Assembly (NCBI RefSeq): GCF_964340395.1
Contig: NC_135554.1
Coordinates: forward strand, 15,975,592-16,039,591
Direction of reading: 5' to 3'
Length of the DNA: 64,000 nucleotides
Source of the DNA: Glandiceps talaboti
Lineage: Eukaryota > Hemichordata > Enteropneusta > Spengelidae
Part shown: positions 15,901 to 30,500 of the stretch, in pieces
Numbering within the stretch: position 1 is the stretch's first letter
Layout: the number at the start of each line of letters is the position of its first letter
Program-made: the position numbers and the translations under genes
The notes under the pieces: generated by a model
Seen by the model: only the letters and a program-made list of their open reading frames with translations
What the model was told of the DNA's origin: nothing
Database searches by the model: none

Positions 15901-18900
15901 CTAGCAGACAGTCGCACTCGAACATCCATTTTAGAAAATGCATGAAGCCGGGAAAAATCTCCGCAAAAGACAGACACATACAACTGACGACATCACACCG
16001 TGGACAAACGGAACCTGTTACAGACAAGGAAATGAATGGGAATAACATCTTTGCACCGGAGGTTGGAGCAGCAGAGGCTTGTTTACATTTCATATGGTTT
16101 GAAAAGAACAGTTTTATGGCCTCTTTATGTGTGCATGAAATACATGGGGAACTGGAAATTTGTTTGTGAATTTGAATTATTATGTAAAGGGACTATACAG
16201 CTGTTCTTATCAAATGATGTAATCTAAAATAAGTCTCTGTACTTCCAACATGCTGTGTCAAGTGTTATTAATCCAATTCAGTTGTTTACTTTCCCTGTTG
16301 TAACAGGTTCCGTTCGTCACGGGTCTGATGTCAACAGTTGTAAGCTTCGAATCTGACTCACCTTTCTGATTGCACTCGAGGGATGAATGACAATCTCTGG
16401 TCACATACTGTATTTTAAATGGCGTTAAGTCATGCCACATGTTCACCTAAAGCAAACACTCTAACACAGATAGCAAGTGTCATACATCATGATTTGTGGC
16501 GTTTGGAAAGACATGTAAACTGTTGAATGTATGGTTGATGAATGAGAGATAAATTTGAAAAGGAAACATTTCAAAGACTTCATGATTGTCATCCTTGTTG
16601 GTCCTTCCAAAATACAAAGAAAAGTATGCTAGATATGTCTTGTAATTGTAAATGGCAAATAAAAATGGGTCTACAAATTGAAACTCTTAGTTATCACTGC
16701 ATTCGCTTTGCAATCGACTTTAATGTTGAATATGTTTTCCTCGCCTTTTCACTAGCATACCATGCTTGCGCTAACCAACCATGTTTAAATGGTGCTACCT
16801 GTACGTTTTTGGAAGCAAATCCAAGTGTTTATTTCTGTGTGTGTGTGTCTGTCGGGTTTTGAGGGTACGGAGTGTCAAATAGGTGAGTTGAAGGTGACTA
16901 CCAAATGCAGTCAATGGCCTCAATAAATACAAAAAAAATAGTTGCACTGGTGTCCTTCAAATATGTTCAATACATATATGATGATTTGGTTTTGATCAAT
17001 TCATATTGTATTGTCTCGGACAAAAATATAAAGTTGATGCAGTGTTCGCGTATGAAGATATCAATAACTTTATCTTCACCAAACTATATCGCTTGATTTT
17101 TTCTATGGAATATCCACAGCATCGTCGTAAAGCACAGCCTCTTTTACGGCACCGTCCAAAACGCACCGTCACTAGGCAGTCTCGCACGCAGAAGAAATAA
17201 CAGCTCTGGTGTGCGAGAATGATTTCATGGTTTGATAAGAACAGTTTTATGGTCTCTTTATGTGTGCATGAAATACCAGCTGTTCTTATCAAATGATGAA
17301 GTGTAATGTAAGTTTCTGTACTTCCAACATGCTGTGGCAAGTGTTATTAATCCAATTTAGTTGTTTACTTTCCCTGTTGTAACAGGTTCCGTTCGTCATT
17401 GGTCCGATATGGGCAGTTGTATGCTTCGCATCCGCCTCGCCTTTCCTAAGATTGAGAACGAATGATAATCTCTGGTCACATATTATACTTCAAATGGCGT
17501 TAACTCATGTCGCATGTCCTGCCTGCCTAAACTGTTGACAGATACTTAACGCTTAGCATGGAAGCAACTTTATATACATGTATCATTAATTGATCCATAG
17601 ACCCTACACTGGTTTAGGGTCTATGATTGATCATAGAATGAAGACTTTTCATGTGAACACCTATGCGCTGCTTGATAACACTTCTTCTTATGCTATTTAC
17701 AGGTTTACCATGCAGTAGCCATCCATGTAAGAATGAAGGCACCTGTAGAGATATTGATGCAGCTAACTACGTATGCGACTGCAAATCAGGATATTCCGGT
17801 GTCAATTGTGCAACAGGTATATAAACATCATATTTACGTTTACTACATACATGTACGTTTTTATTTATTTGACAGCTATAGTAACTGTTATGCATCGTTC
17901 ATTTGTATTAGGAGAGTTGGCAGAGTAGGTTATCAATTAGGCCTATATTGCAGGTAATTTATCATAACACATAATTTATGCTCTTCTACAATTATAACGA
18001 ATTGTCTCATTACTCGTTTCTTTGAATGTGTGTACTGTACACATCAAATGCACCAAATAACTGTACTGACATGCCCTGCTGAAACAAACAGGGTGCGACT
18101 GAGGGTATACATTGCAAGAGAAAACAGGTGCAACCTTTTTGATTGGGCCATCTCTGTGATCTTAAAGCAATCCCTTTAAGATTGCCTAAACTTTGTTAAT
18201 AGAAGACACATTAAAAGGTAAATGCACAGCCCATTTCATGTTACCGTTTCACCCTTCTACACTTAAGAGCAAGATTGCAGTATCTTGTAAATTAAATGGA
18301 ATACACCATTTAAGCATACTGTAACTAGACGCTAGACACATTAGTTAATTTCATTCAGGCAAAATGTTGAATACAATTCATACAATTTTGCTATCTTAAA
18401 GTGTAGCATGTGCATTTTCTTACCTGGTCTCTACATGGTTGTATCAAACGGAGCCAATGAACGGTAACGTGAAGCGGGCGGTATATGAGCTTGTAACGGT
18501 ATGAGAATAAGCAACACGTACATTTCTCACATTACAACGATTGATAACTAAGAGATAGATTTCAAAAGGAAACTTTTCAAAGACTTAATGATTGTCATCC
18601 TTGTTGGTCCTTCAAAAATACAAAGAAATGTCAAAGGTATGCTAGATATGTCTTGTAATTGTGAATGGCAAATGAAAATGGATCTACAACCTGAAACTCG
18701 TAGTTATCACTGTTTGTGCTTTGTACTTTTTAAGTTTGCACACAGTAATGTTGAATATGTTTTCCTCGCTTTTTCACTAGCATACCATGCTTGCGCTACT
18801 CAACCATGTTTAAATGGTGCTACCTGTACGTTTTTGGAAGCAAATCCAAGTGTTTATTTCTGTGTGTGTCTGCCGGGTTTTGAGGGTACGGAGTGTCAGA

Positions 18901-21900
18901 TAGGTGAGTTGAAGGTGACTGCCAAATACAGTCAATGGCCTCAATGAATACAAAATAATAGTTGCATGGATGTCCTTCAAATATGTTCAAAACATATATG
19001 ATGATTTGGTTTTGACCAATTCACACTGCACTGTCTCGGACAAAAATATATATTTGATGCAGTGTTCGCGTATGAAGATATCAATAACTTTATCTTCACC
19101 AAACTATATCACTTGATTTTTTTTACCATGGCATATCCACAGTGGTTTGGTTTTTAGTGACATAAAACACCACTACAATAGTAGTAGTGGGGGATCGTTT
19201 TGATTCAATGTGTTCTGTGCTGACACTATAATACTAGTATTGAAATGTTTAGTCTAATTATACTAGTATCCTAGTGTAGCACAAAAAGAGCAAACCTACT
19301 ATGAATATCACATTCTAATAATAATGCGATGATTATGAACATTCACTTATATTGACAACTATACAAGAATGTCTTAGCGAACAAAGAATCTGAATTTGCA
19401 AATACTTTGTTTCAATTATTATCGTCACTTACTCAATGTACTCTTTTGCTTTTTGGAGAAGAATTTCATGAATGTATCTAATTCGTCCTTCTTTAAATTT
19501 CCATTCCTCTGCTTGTCATATCTTCAACTTAGTCGTTGAATAAGTGATCATTTTAATATATGCAATAATTAATAACGCGAACGCTTTACATATGATTAAC
19601 TGCCCGTATGCCATTTAACGCTTGTAACTTATCAGTTGCCTATAACTTTGTTAACTGAATCGAAAGTCTCACGTTGCAAATTACCTACGTAGGCCGCAAG
19701 GACTGACTGAACCCCTCATTTTCACTCCAAACCCTACTTCTTTACTTCTTTCCCTCCTCCCTTTCTTACTCACTTAAATTTCTTATCCATTTACTCTTTA
19801 CTACCCAAATAATGTATTTGACCCATAAGACTTACTGGGATTTAACTTCAGACTGACTGTAAGTGAGGCTGACTAACTCTTGCCAAATCTTATTTACTCC
19901 CTTTCCTCCATTTGTATTACCTTCTTATTTCTCTATCTCTCACTTGCTGACAGACATGATGTTATGTTTGTGTTGCTATAGATATAGACGAGTGTTTTAG
20001 CCGGCCTTGCTTGAATGGCGGGCATTGCTTGGACCAAGGAGGCCGTTACGTCTGCTTTTGCACTCCTGGCTACGGCGGGCGCCATTGTGAAACTGGTGAG
20101 CTGTCATTTGAGACACCTTTCATTGGAAAGGTTGTCACTTTGACACTGGGAATTGGATGGAAATGCTGCTTTAGATCGATAGATGAGCATTAAACTTGTA
20201 TTCCGAACAATATCTAGATTGACCCCAAAAGCATTTTGCGAATCATGACCCATACATAATCCAATAATTCATGCCAAATTTAGTTAGAAAGTATTTACAT
20301 ATACTTGACTGATGGTGTCATTCATTTGGCAATAACACCTGCTATTACTGCAGCAAACAAATGGGTTGAAAGAGAGGCATTGCGATTGCCTATAGTTGAA
20401 CTTGTTGGCAAAGGTTATAATTTTGCTCATTTTGGTTTTGCAAAGGTTATAATTTTGCTCATTTTGGTTTTGAAGAACTTTTTTGTGACACAGTTTCGTG
20501 TACATTGAACATTCTGAAATATTTACTAACACTACACATTTCTTCTGTATTTTGTCCTACAAACACTGAGTGTTGTCCTAACCACCGCTTAATGGTCGTC
20601 GTGTGTGCGTTTGTGTCTGTCCATGTTGTTGTACAAATATTATCATGACCTGTCTCATTTTAATGATAATTCATTATTTAATGTCAAAGAGTCGTTCACT
20701 CCTAAAACACCTTCTACATTGCAGATATCGATGAATGCAGCTCCCAACCTTGTTTGAACGTCGCCACCTGCGTTGATGGTAACAATGGGTACACCTGTGT
20801 GTGTGCAGATGGATATACAGGTACAAGATGTGAAACAGGTAATCTCATTGTTTGAACAGTTAGAAAGATGAAAATTACTCACTTTACAAAGTCATAGAAC
20901 AATATGGAATAATTTAAAACGGCGAATTGAGAGCACTTAAAAGTCAATTGTTACCTTCCTGTGGGAAGCGCCTCAAAGTATGAAGAAATGCTGTTATCCC
21001 TTAAATGGTGCGCGAAATACAGAGGCGCCAAAACTCATATATGCACTTCACAAACAGAACTTGCGATGCACTGATGAAATGTTTACAAACACCCATCAAC
21101 CATATTATTTCAGAAGACATCAAGCCATGTGATAGTAATCCATGTCAGAATGGCGGCGTCTGCACTGACGGAAACAGCAACTCGTACAGCTGTGACTGTC
21201 AAGCGCAATATCAAGGAGAGCAGTGTCAAATAGGCAAGATATCAGTTACATATTTCCTGATAAACAGAAAGACATCTACTTTCGCCACTTAAATACTGCA
21301 CCCTCGCATAAAATTGCTCACTATTTGAAGACATTAAGTGAATTTCAATGTATGTATGTATGTATGTATGTATGTATGTATGTATGTATGTATGTATGTA
21401 TGTATGTATGTATGTATGTATGTATGTATGTATAAACTCCATAAATAAATATAAATAAATACATTGCCGTACTTGGTGTCATCTTTACCTATAACACCTG
21501 ATCTATTTTGGATTTTTATTTTCTTACATTTTTTTTCATATTTTGCTGATGAAAATGCAACATTTCAAAACCTATTATTGTTTTGCAGTATTTTCACTTG
21601 TAAAATCTAAGGTTTGAAAGAGATAACCCCAACTTTTAAGATTATGATATGTAAAATTTAACACATTTGTTATGAAAATAAAAAAACAAGCAATAGGTCA
21701 GGTATTAAGTATCTGTGTCTTTGAATCCGATTTGTTCTGTCCATTCTAACTGTCTCATCTCACCTTAGTATATTCTTCTCCTCAATAATGACGCATGCGT
21801 ACTCCTATCCCGTATTAAAATTGTCTTTACAGTTGTTCACTCGCACGTTATTGTCTTACTTCATCATACTATGCTTTGACTCTATATCCATAAACACAAT

Positions 21901-24900
21901 TTTTACATCTAGCATCTTTGATTCCTTCCACACAGACATGCGTGAATGCATTACGGAAACATGCGAGAACGGAGGTACTTGCATTGTTATGCCATCCAGA
22001 TCGTTCTGCCAGTGTCAAGTTGGCTACTCGGGCTATCATTGCGAACAAGGTAGAAACGTCATCCAATAATTACTAGCGTACGGGGTTGATAAATGTTTGC
22101 ACTTGATTACTTTGCTTGCAACTCGTAATCAATTAAACAAACTTGATATTCACAAACGTAACATTACGTTTCCTAATATCATAACTAGGCAAAGCGCATA
22201 AGCAGGTGCAGGGTAGATTCATATTTTGTGACCACTGGCTGCCTCACAATGTAGATAGTGTCCTCTGCGTGGAGCATGCGCAATAGAGCGCGCATGCGTA
22301 GTCATTGCACCGCAATGCATCCTTGGGTAAAACCACCAAAAAACATCACATAGTATACAGGACACGCAGGCTTACTGGTCACTGAGCCGGTACAAACCCT
22401 TTGTAAAACCCACATTATCTAAGTTGAAAATGTCGATAGCTTATTAATAAATTTTCTTTATCTTCAAGGCAATACTTCTGTAAGCTATTCGTGTTTGTCA
22501 ATGACAGCAGATATTGTCTAAATCCCAATTATATAGTTGAACACTAACTCATCTTACAATTTCTTCCTCATTTTGCAAAACCTAGCTTCTTAAGTAACTG
22601 TATGTATCATTATCATGGGTCTATTACACTCTTTGTCATAAAAGCTTAGCATTTGGGTGTTTGAGACACACACAATTCTTGTTCGAAACACACACAATCC
22701 GTGTTTGAGACACACTGAATCCTGGTCATAAGAGCTTAGCATTTGCCGTTTTGTGCAACAATTTACTCTAAAACAGTTTGGTGTGTTCTGTTTTAGAGTA
22801 AATTGTTGCACAAAACGGCAAATACTAAGCTCTCATGACCAGGATTCAGTGTGTCTCAAACAAGGATTGTGTGTGTTTCGAACAAGAATTGTGTGTGTCT
22901 CAAACACCCAAAAGCTAAGCTTTTATGACAAAGAGTGTATGTAAGAGTGTTAACTCAATTTGAATATGAGGTACTTTTTATGAGTTTATAAATTGAGTTT
23001 TTCTATATTTGAATTGCATAGGACAGCTTGCACTGGAAAAAAACAACGGTATACGATACAATATATCATTACGAGAAAAAGTGAAAGTGCAACAGATTGT
23101 AAAAAAAAAAGAATTTGTTACCTTCATCTTTCTTGCAAGATCATAGAATGCACACGTGCTAACATTATTTTCGTTTGATATTTTTAGTGGGTACAAGCTG
23201 TGACGTAAATCCATGTGCCAATGGAGGGGTGTGTCAAGAGGACTCGGGGCAGTACACATGTGTCTGTTCTTTGCCTTATACCGGAAAGCGATGTCTCGAT
23301 CGTAAGTAAAGTATTATTGAGTTGAATATTTGTTGTTATTATACCAGAAATGCACAGCCTTGGAGAAAAATGCAGATCAACTTTATTGTGAATAAAACGT
23401 ATTTCAGTGTAAATGTGAAACTGATCCCTTCGTGATATTCTTGAAATATGAAATCCCTTCATCACCAGAAACTGTTTAACCCAAAATTCTTTTGGTGACC
23501 TGTTTTCCCTAATAAAACTGGAACTGTCTCATCTTGTTCCAGGCTGTAGGAATAAAGGTTATTTACAGTTTCATAATTATAATCATAGTTATAGCTTTAT
23601 CATGAAAATTCATGTGAAAGTTCATACTTAGTAATGACAATTTTTACTCGCAGAGTTCCATATTTTCATTAGTAAATGTGAACCCATAATTCCATGAACA
23701 TTCATTCTCGCAAAGTTCATACTCTTTCCAGATATTCATGCGGCTGACAGGTATTCAGACTTTCCGTAGTTTGAAAAGGCCACAATTAAGTGTCAGCCAC
23801 AATACTTGTCATATCACCAAAATTATTGCTCTATTTGTTTGTTTGTTTTTTCTTGTAGTCTTTGATGCATGCTCAGTGGAACCCTGTCTTAATGGTGCGA
23901 CCTGTGTAGATTACCACATATACAGTCATTGCCTTTGTCTACCTCTCTACACCGGCGTTATCTGTCAAACATTCCTAGGTAAGACCCTACATCTTTTCAA
24001 CTTTGTATGTCCCGATTATTTGTAATTCCATTACTATTATTTATTACAACTATTCCATTACAGAATTATTATTTCTGTAAGTCACAGGCTGTACATGACA
24101 ACGTGAGTTCGGGAGAATGAAGAAATTTCTTTCATGATCATTATTTTATTTTAGCAAAGTTTTCAGGTTTGCAGGGTTGTGATGTGATCTACATAGGATG
24201 ATGTGTAACCTTTAAGGATGGAAGCCGAAGAGTACAGCTGGTATATGTTGTGCTGACAAAGTAGCAATTGGTTGAAAGCAGTCCCTCGAATAAATCTGTC
24301 AAAGATACAGAGATCTTACGTGGCTTTCTTTCTAGGCCTAATACTAATGAGATCTCAAGCAAGTATGATAAAGTTGTCAGCTGCTGACGTCATAACATCA
24401 TAATTATTTTGTGCGATGTACTTTCTTCAAACCCTATTGGTATTATGATACGTTTTTTCTCTAGTTTTCGTCTAACTGCAAGGTGAACAAAATGTTTTCC
24501 TCTTTTTGGTTTTGTCTGCGGTGTTGTATTCGATGTGCTCTTTTATGAACTATAAGAATGTCGTCGTGTACGAAGCAAAAATCGCCATTTTGTAGTTCTG
24601 CCTTTCAGCAAACATTTATTAACATCCAAGAGCTGTAAATAAAATTGTTTATAGATGGGCGGAGATAATGGCTGGTAAGTTAATCGCTTTGCATCATTCT
24701 TGCATCTGTTTTTATGTCTCTTCTTATATTTTCTGATTTCCGATCCATTGCTTAAAACATTACTTTAACCTTTTTTTCTGTTATCATCCGCAATTGCTAT
24801 TCCCACAATTTTGTTATTTTAACCAGTTCTTTCAATTAGCTTTCATAGCTTCAAGACCATAATTAAAACTGCCCTTTTCGTGTGTTCTTGTCATTACTAT

Positions 24901-27546
24901 CCATCACCCTAAACCTCTAAATGTTTACTGCCCATCGCTTAGCTAAATATTATTCTCTTTTGTTTCCCTGTCTCACGTTTTTGCTTAACTATTACCATCT
25001 ACCACCGCTTAATCAGCCGAAAAAGAAGTTACTCATACGAGTACAAATGCAAAGAAGCTTCGCTCACTCGTGCGTGTGGTATTTATTGCTATTTGTTGAT
25101 GATGGCGAGTCACTGGAATTCAGCAGGTAACAGAATGATGGATTAAGTTTGGGTGTTATGGGACTTGGTTATTCAAGTTTTAACTTTATGGTATTGTAAA
25201 TTTGACTTTAATGTCAACCTGTTATCACTTTGTTTGTTTTGGTAAACATTGTACACATAGGAATATATTGGACATTATAATTTGAATAATGGTGTAGTTT
25301 TTTCACTGCTGTTGTTGGGACGATCACCTTTTTACTGGCTAAGATATGCACTCTTCTGGTGATGGTATTCCTACTCACGAATAAAAAACGCATCTTTAAC
25401 CATAGACAATAGAGGGCCCTCTCTATTGTCTATGCTTTAACTCTAAACCCTTACACAGCGGAGTTTTATTACGATTCTTCGTAATATGTGGAAATGCGGC
25501 TCATTTTTGTAACGGTTGCATGACACCAAGGAATTTTTCAACTTGAAAATGATGTGTGTGTTGTGAATTTCATTTTTTTTTCAATTATTATGGTATTAAT
25601 ATACTTGTAACTCAAGGCATGTCTTTGTAATGTTGGTAACATGGGTATGAGGAATAACACAAAGCACGGTGTTTCAACGCTGCACGAACATTTTATATTG
25701 TGTACAATTGTTTGGATAATAAAACAAATCATAAGAAAACAAATCATAAGAGAGCCAGAAACGAAGAAAATAATTAATCTTTCAAACTCAAATTGTTTGG
25801 TTGTTGTGTTCGCAAACCGGTGCAACCATTGCTGAACTTATCTAATGTTTGTTTTTATTTGGACAACAATTTATCATTGGCGAATATTAAAAATCACTAT
25901 GATGACGTCGTTAACAGCTTATCAGTCCTTCAGTAATACATGGTATCACAATGTGCCTTTTACAATGTCCACACTTGAGTCTGTCTAAGTATGTGTACTT
26001 GTCCTCATTTCTAACCAGTTAGATTGGATCGAAACCGTTTACCTGGTCAGGAACAAACCGGTTCAGATTGCCAATATGATCATAACTGATATGCTGTAGA
26101 CTAGTTGCAATTTGTAGATATTTTCAATGTTTGAACTTTTCGGCTGTAAACTATTGTCCAAGTACAAGCAAGCCTGATAAAATTTCAAATTATGACGTAA
26201 TTCAAATAATTGCAATTGTTGCAGTTTTATGAATATTGAAATTTTTTTTATATTTCTTCCTTTCTGTTTGGTATGTTTAAATGGAGAATGATGATTTCAG
26301 TTGGCAGCAAGGTCTTCTAATAAGGATACGTTCTCAAAAATTCTTATTTATCTAAAATAGGTGATGTTACAACACGAAAACCACCAACAACATCTTCAAC
26401 CACTACTCAATCACCAACAACTATTATTGCAACTACTGTTCAAACAGAGACAACTTCAAGCCAACCATCAACGACGCATGTACTCCCGTCAACATCGGTT
26501 GAACAATCAACATCCACACTGACCACAGAAGCAGTAACACCAATGAAAACAACAGACGTTAGTAGTACGATTTCACCAACTACTCAAATGACAACAAAGC
26601 TATCAACATTACAGCCATCTACAAAAGTTGAGCAAACAACACACTCCTCGACAACAAAAATGGAAACAACTGTCATCAGTACCACAATGGCGCCAACCAC
26701 ACACACACCAAGCGAAACAACAGTAGTCCATACCACAATGGCGCCAACCACGCAAACACCAAGCGAAACAACAGCCGTCCATACCACAATAGCGCCAACC
26801 ACACACACACCAAGCGAAACAACAGTAGTCCATACCACAATGGCGCCAACCACGCAAACACCAAGCGAAACAACAGCCGTCCATACCACAATGGCACCAA
26901 CCACGCAAACACCAACCGAAACAACAGTAGTCCATACCACAATGGCGCCAACCACGCAAACACCAAGCGAAACAGCTGTCTTCAGTTCCACAATGGCACC
27001 AACCACACAAACACCAAGCGAAACAACTGTCGTCCATACCACAATGGCGCCAACCACGCAAACTCCAAGCGAAACAACAGTAGTCCGTACCACAATGGCA
27101 CCAAGCACGCAAACATCAACAACAAAATTATCAACACCAGAACAACCTACAACCTCCACAATTACAACAGAAATGACGACATCAAAGAAAACAACAGAAG
27201 CAATTATTGCCACAGAAACTCCTACTTTAACTGTTAAACCGACAACACAAATGCTAACAACCGCATCACTAACAACAGAGGAAACAACACAAGAATTCGA
27301 AGGTACTACAGTTGTTTCAACTATTCAAACAAAAACAGAACAACCAACTACTCAATCAACAACGAAAGTAACAAGTGGACAACCAACTACAACACAAATG
27401 CTAACGACAGTATCAGCAACAACTAAGAAAACAGCACAAGAGAGTTCAACAGTTGCGCCTTCTACTCAAACAGAAAGCACAACATTTTCAACAGGACAAC
27501 CAACTACTACTATTGAGCCTACCACACAAATGCTAACGACACAGTC

Positions 27547-27580
<34 letters not shown>

Positions 27581-30500
27581 GCAACAATAACAACACCCAG
27601 AAAAACAACCAAAGAGAGCACATCGCCTGCATCTACGATTCAGTCAACTAGACAACCTACTACAACGATGGACCCTACCACACAAAGACAAACTACAGAA
27701 TCAGTCACCACATCTAGTAAAAGTACAGAAAGCACAACAATGGGACCAACTATTCAACCAACAATAGCATCTTCAACTGGAAACCCGACTACGACTGTTC
27801 AACCAACAACTCTAAAATCGACGACAGTATCACCAACAACTGAGAAAACAACACAAGAAGGTACTACAGTTGTTACAACTACTCAAACAAAGACAGAACA
27901 ACCAACTACAAGTGTTGAACCTACAACACAAATGTTAACGACAGTGGCAGTAACATCTATAAAAACAACTCAAATGGGAACTACAGAACCGTCTATGACA
28001 ACAATGGATGTATCAACCACACAGCCAACTACGAGAGTTGAACCTACAACTGCAACAACGCATAAAAAAACGTCTGAGTCATCAACAAGACAACCAACAA
28101 CAATCGTTGACTCAACAACACAATCACCAACATCAGTAGCAACAACACGTGAAAAAACAACACAAGAGAGTACTACAAGTACATCTACTATTCAAGAAAC
28201 AACAGTGACAACAGGATCCTCAACTGTACAGCCAACTACAGTCTTTGAACCTACAACAAAACTACAGACAACGGTGACAACAGAACCGGATGAAACAACA
28301 GTTAGCACGACTACAATGGCAGAAACAATTACAACTACAGGGTTCACAACTAGTCAACCTTCAACGACTACTGAACCTACATCGCAAATGCTAACCACGG
28401 TGGCTGCATCCTCCACTATGGATTCAACTACAGAAATCACAAGTAAACCAACAAGTATCCAACCTTTAACAACTGTACAGACAACAGCAGGAACTGAAGA
28501 CACATCAAAACTGACAACTGCTATAGATGAAACAACTGCATCAGTAGTATCAACACCGATGATAGAAACCACAAGGGCAGATGAGACTGATACTGCATAT
28601 ACGACTGTTGCATATACGGGGTATACAACTTCACCAGCTTCATCCACAATTGCACATCTTACAACATCCCCGACGACATCGCAACAGGCAATATCCACCA
28701 AGTCTTCAGAAGCTACGACATCAAGAGAGGCAACACCAGAAAGGTTAACAACTATAATCTCTACAATATCGTCAACTAGTCAGCCCTTAACTACTGCACA
28801 CACAACATTAGGCACTGAGGACACGTCAAAATTGACAACGGTTGGGTCTAAGGAAACGACCGAGTCTGAAGTAACAACAAAGATGTCAGGAATCACAACA
28901 GCAGGCGAAACAGACACCCCTGAAACTACTCTTCCATATACTGAATACACTACTTCACCAGCTCTAACCGCAACTGCAACCACACCCCTCATCCCAACAT
29001 CTGCAACGACATTGCAACCAACAATGTCGACTAAATATTCAGAAGCTAGGACATCAACAGAGGAAACACTGACAAAGAAAACAACACTGCAACCATCATC
29101 GACAGTGACTCCCACTATGGAAAGCAGTATTGGATCTACAACAACACCAGAAAGAATAACAACTGCAATCTCTACAATTTCATCAACTAGTCAGCCTTTA
29201 ACTACTGCACACACAACATTAGGCACTGAGGACACGTCAAAATTGACAACGGTTGGGCCTAAGGAAACGACCGAGTCTGAAGTAACAACAAAGATGTCAG
29301 GAATCACAACAGCAGACGAAAAAGACACCCCTGAAACTACTCTTCCATATACTGAATACACTACTTCACCAGCTCTAACCTCAACCGCAACCACACCCCT
29401 CATCCCAACATCTGCAACGACATTGCAACCAACAATGTCGACTAAATATTCAGAAGCAAGGACATCAACAGAGGAAACATTGACAAAGAAAACAACAATG
29501 CAACCATCATCGTCAATGACTTCCACTATGGAAAGCAGTATTGGATCTACAACAACACCAGAAAGGTTAACAACCATAATCTCTACACTATCATCAACTA
29601 GTCAGCCTTTAACTACTGCACACACAACATTAGGCACCGAGGACACGTCAAAATTGACAACGGTTGGGCCTAAGGAAACGACCGAGTCTGAGATAACAAC
29701 AAAGATGTCAGGAATCACAACAGCAGACGAAACAGACACCCCTGAAACTACTCTTCCATTTACTGAATACACTACTTCACCAGCTCTAACCGCAACTGCA
29801 ACCACACCCCTCATCCCAACATCTGCAACGACATTGCAACCAACAATGTCGACTAAATATTCAGAAGCTAGGACATCAACAGAGGAAACATTGACAAAGA
29901 AAACAACAATGCAACCATCATCGTCAATGACTTCCACTATGGAAAGCAGTATTGGATCTACAACAACACCAGAAAGGTTAACAACCATAATCTCTACAAT
30001 TTCATCAACTAGTCAGCCTTTAACTACTGCACACACAACAATAGGCACTGAGGACACGTCAAAATTGACAACGGTTGGACCCGACGAAACGACAGAGTCT
30101 GAAGTAACAACAAAGATGACAGAGACCACAACAGCAGATGAGACAGACACTGCTCGAACTACTCTTCCGTATACTGGCTATACTATCTCACCAGCTTCAA
30201 CCTCAACCATACCCCTCACAACAACGCCAACAACTTTACAACCAATCATCTCAACCACGTCTTCAGAAGTTACGACATTGACGGAGGAAATCCTAACAAA
30301 CGCAACAACAAGAACACAACCATCACCAACCATGCATACCACTTTGGAAAGTACAAAGGGATCTACAACCACACCATCACGGTTGGCAACCACAATTTCA
30401 ACAACTATATATACAAGCCAACCCTTGAGAACTACTCACACAACATCTGGGACTGATGAAACATCAAAATTAACTACTACTACAGTATCCACAGAAACAA

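Noticed and set aside
22590-22944. Two similar peptides on opposite strands
   Set aside because: Both are readings of the arms of the long inverted repeat, not genes.
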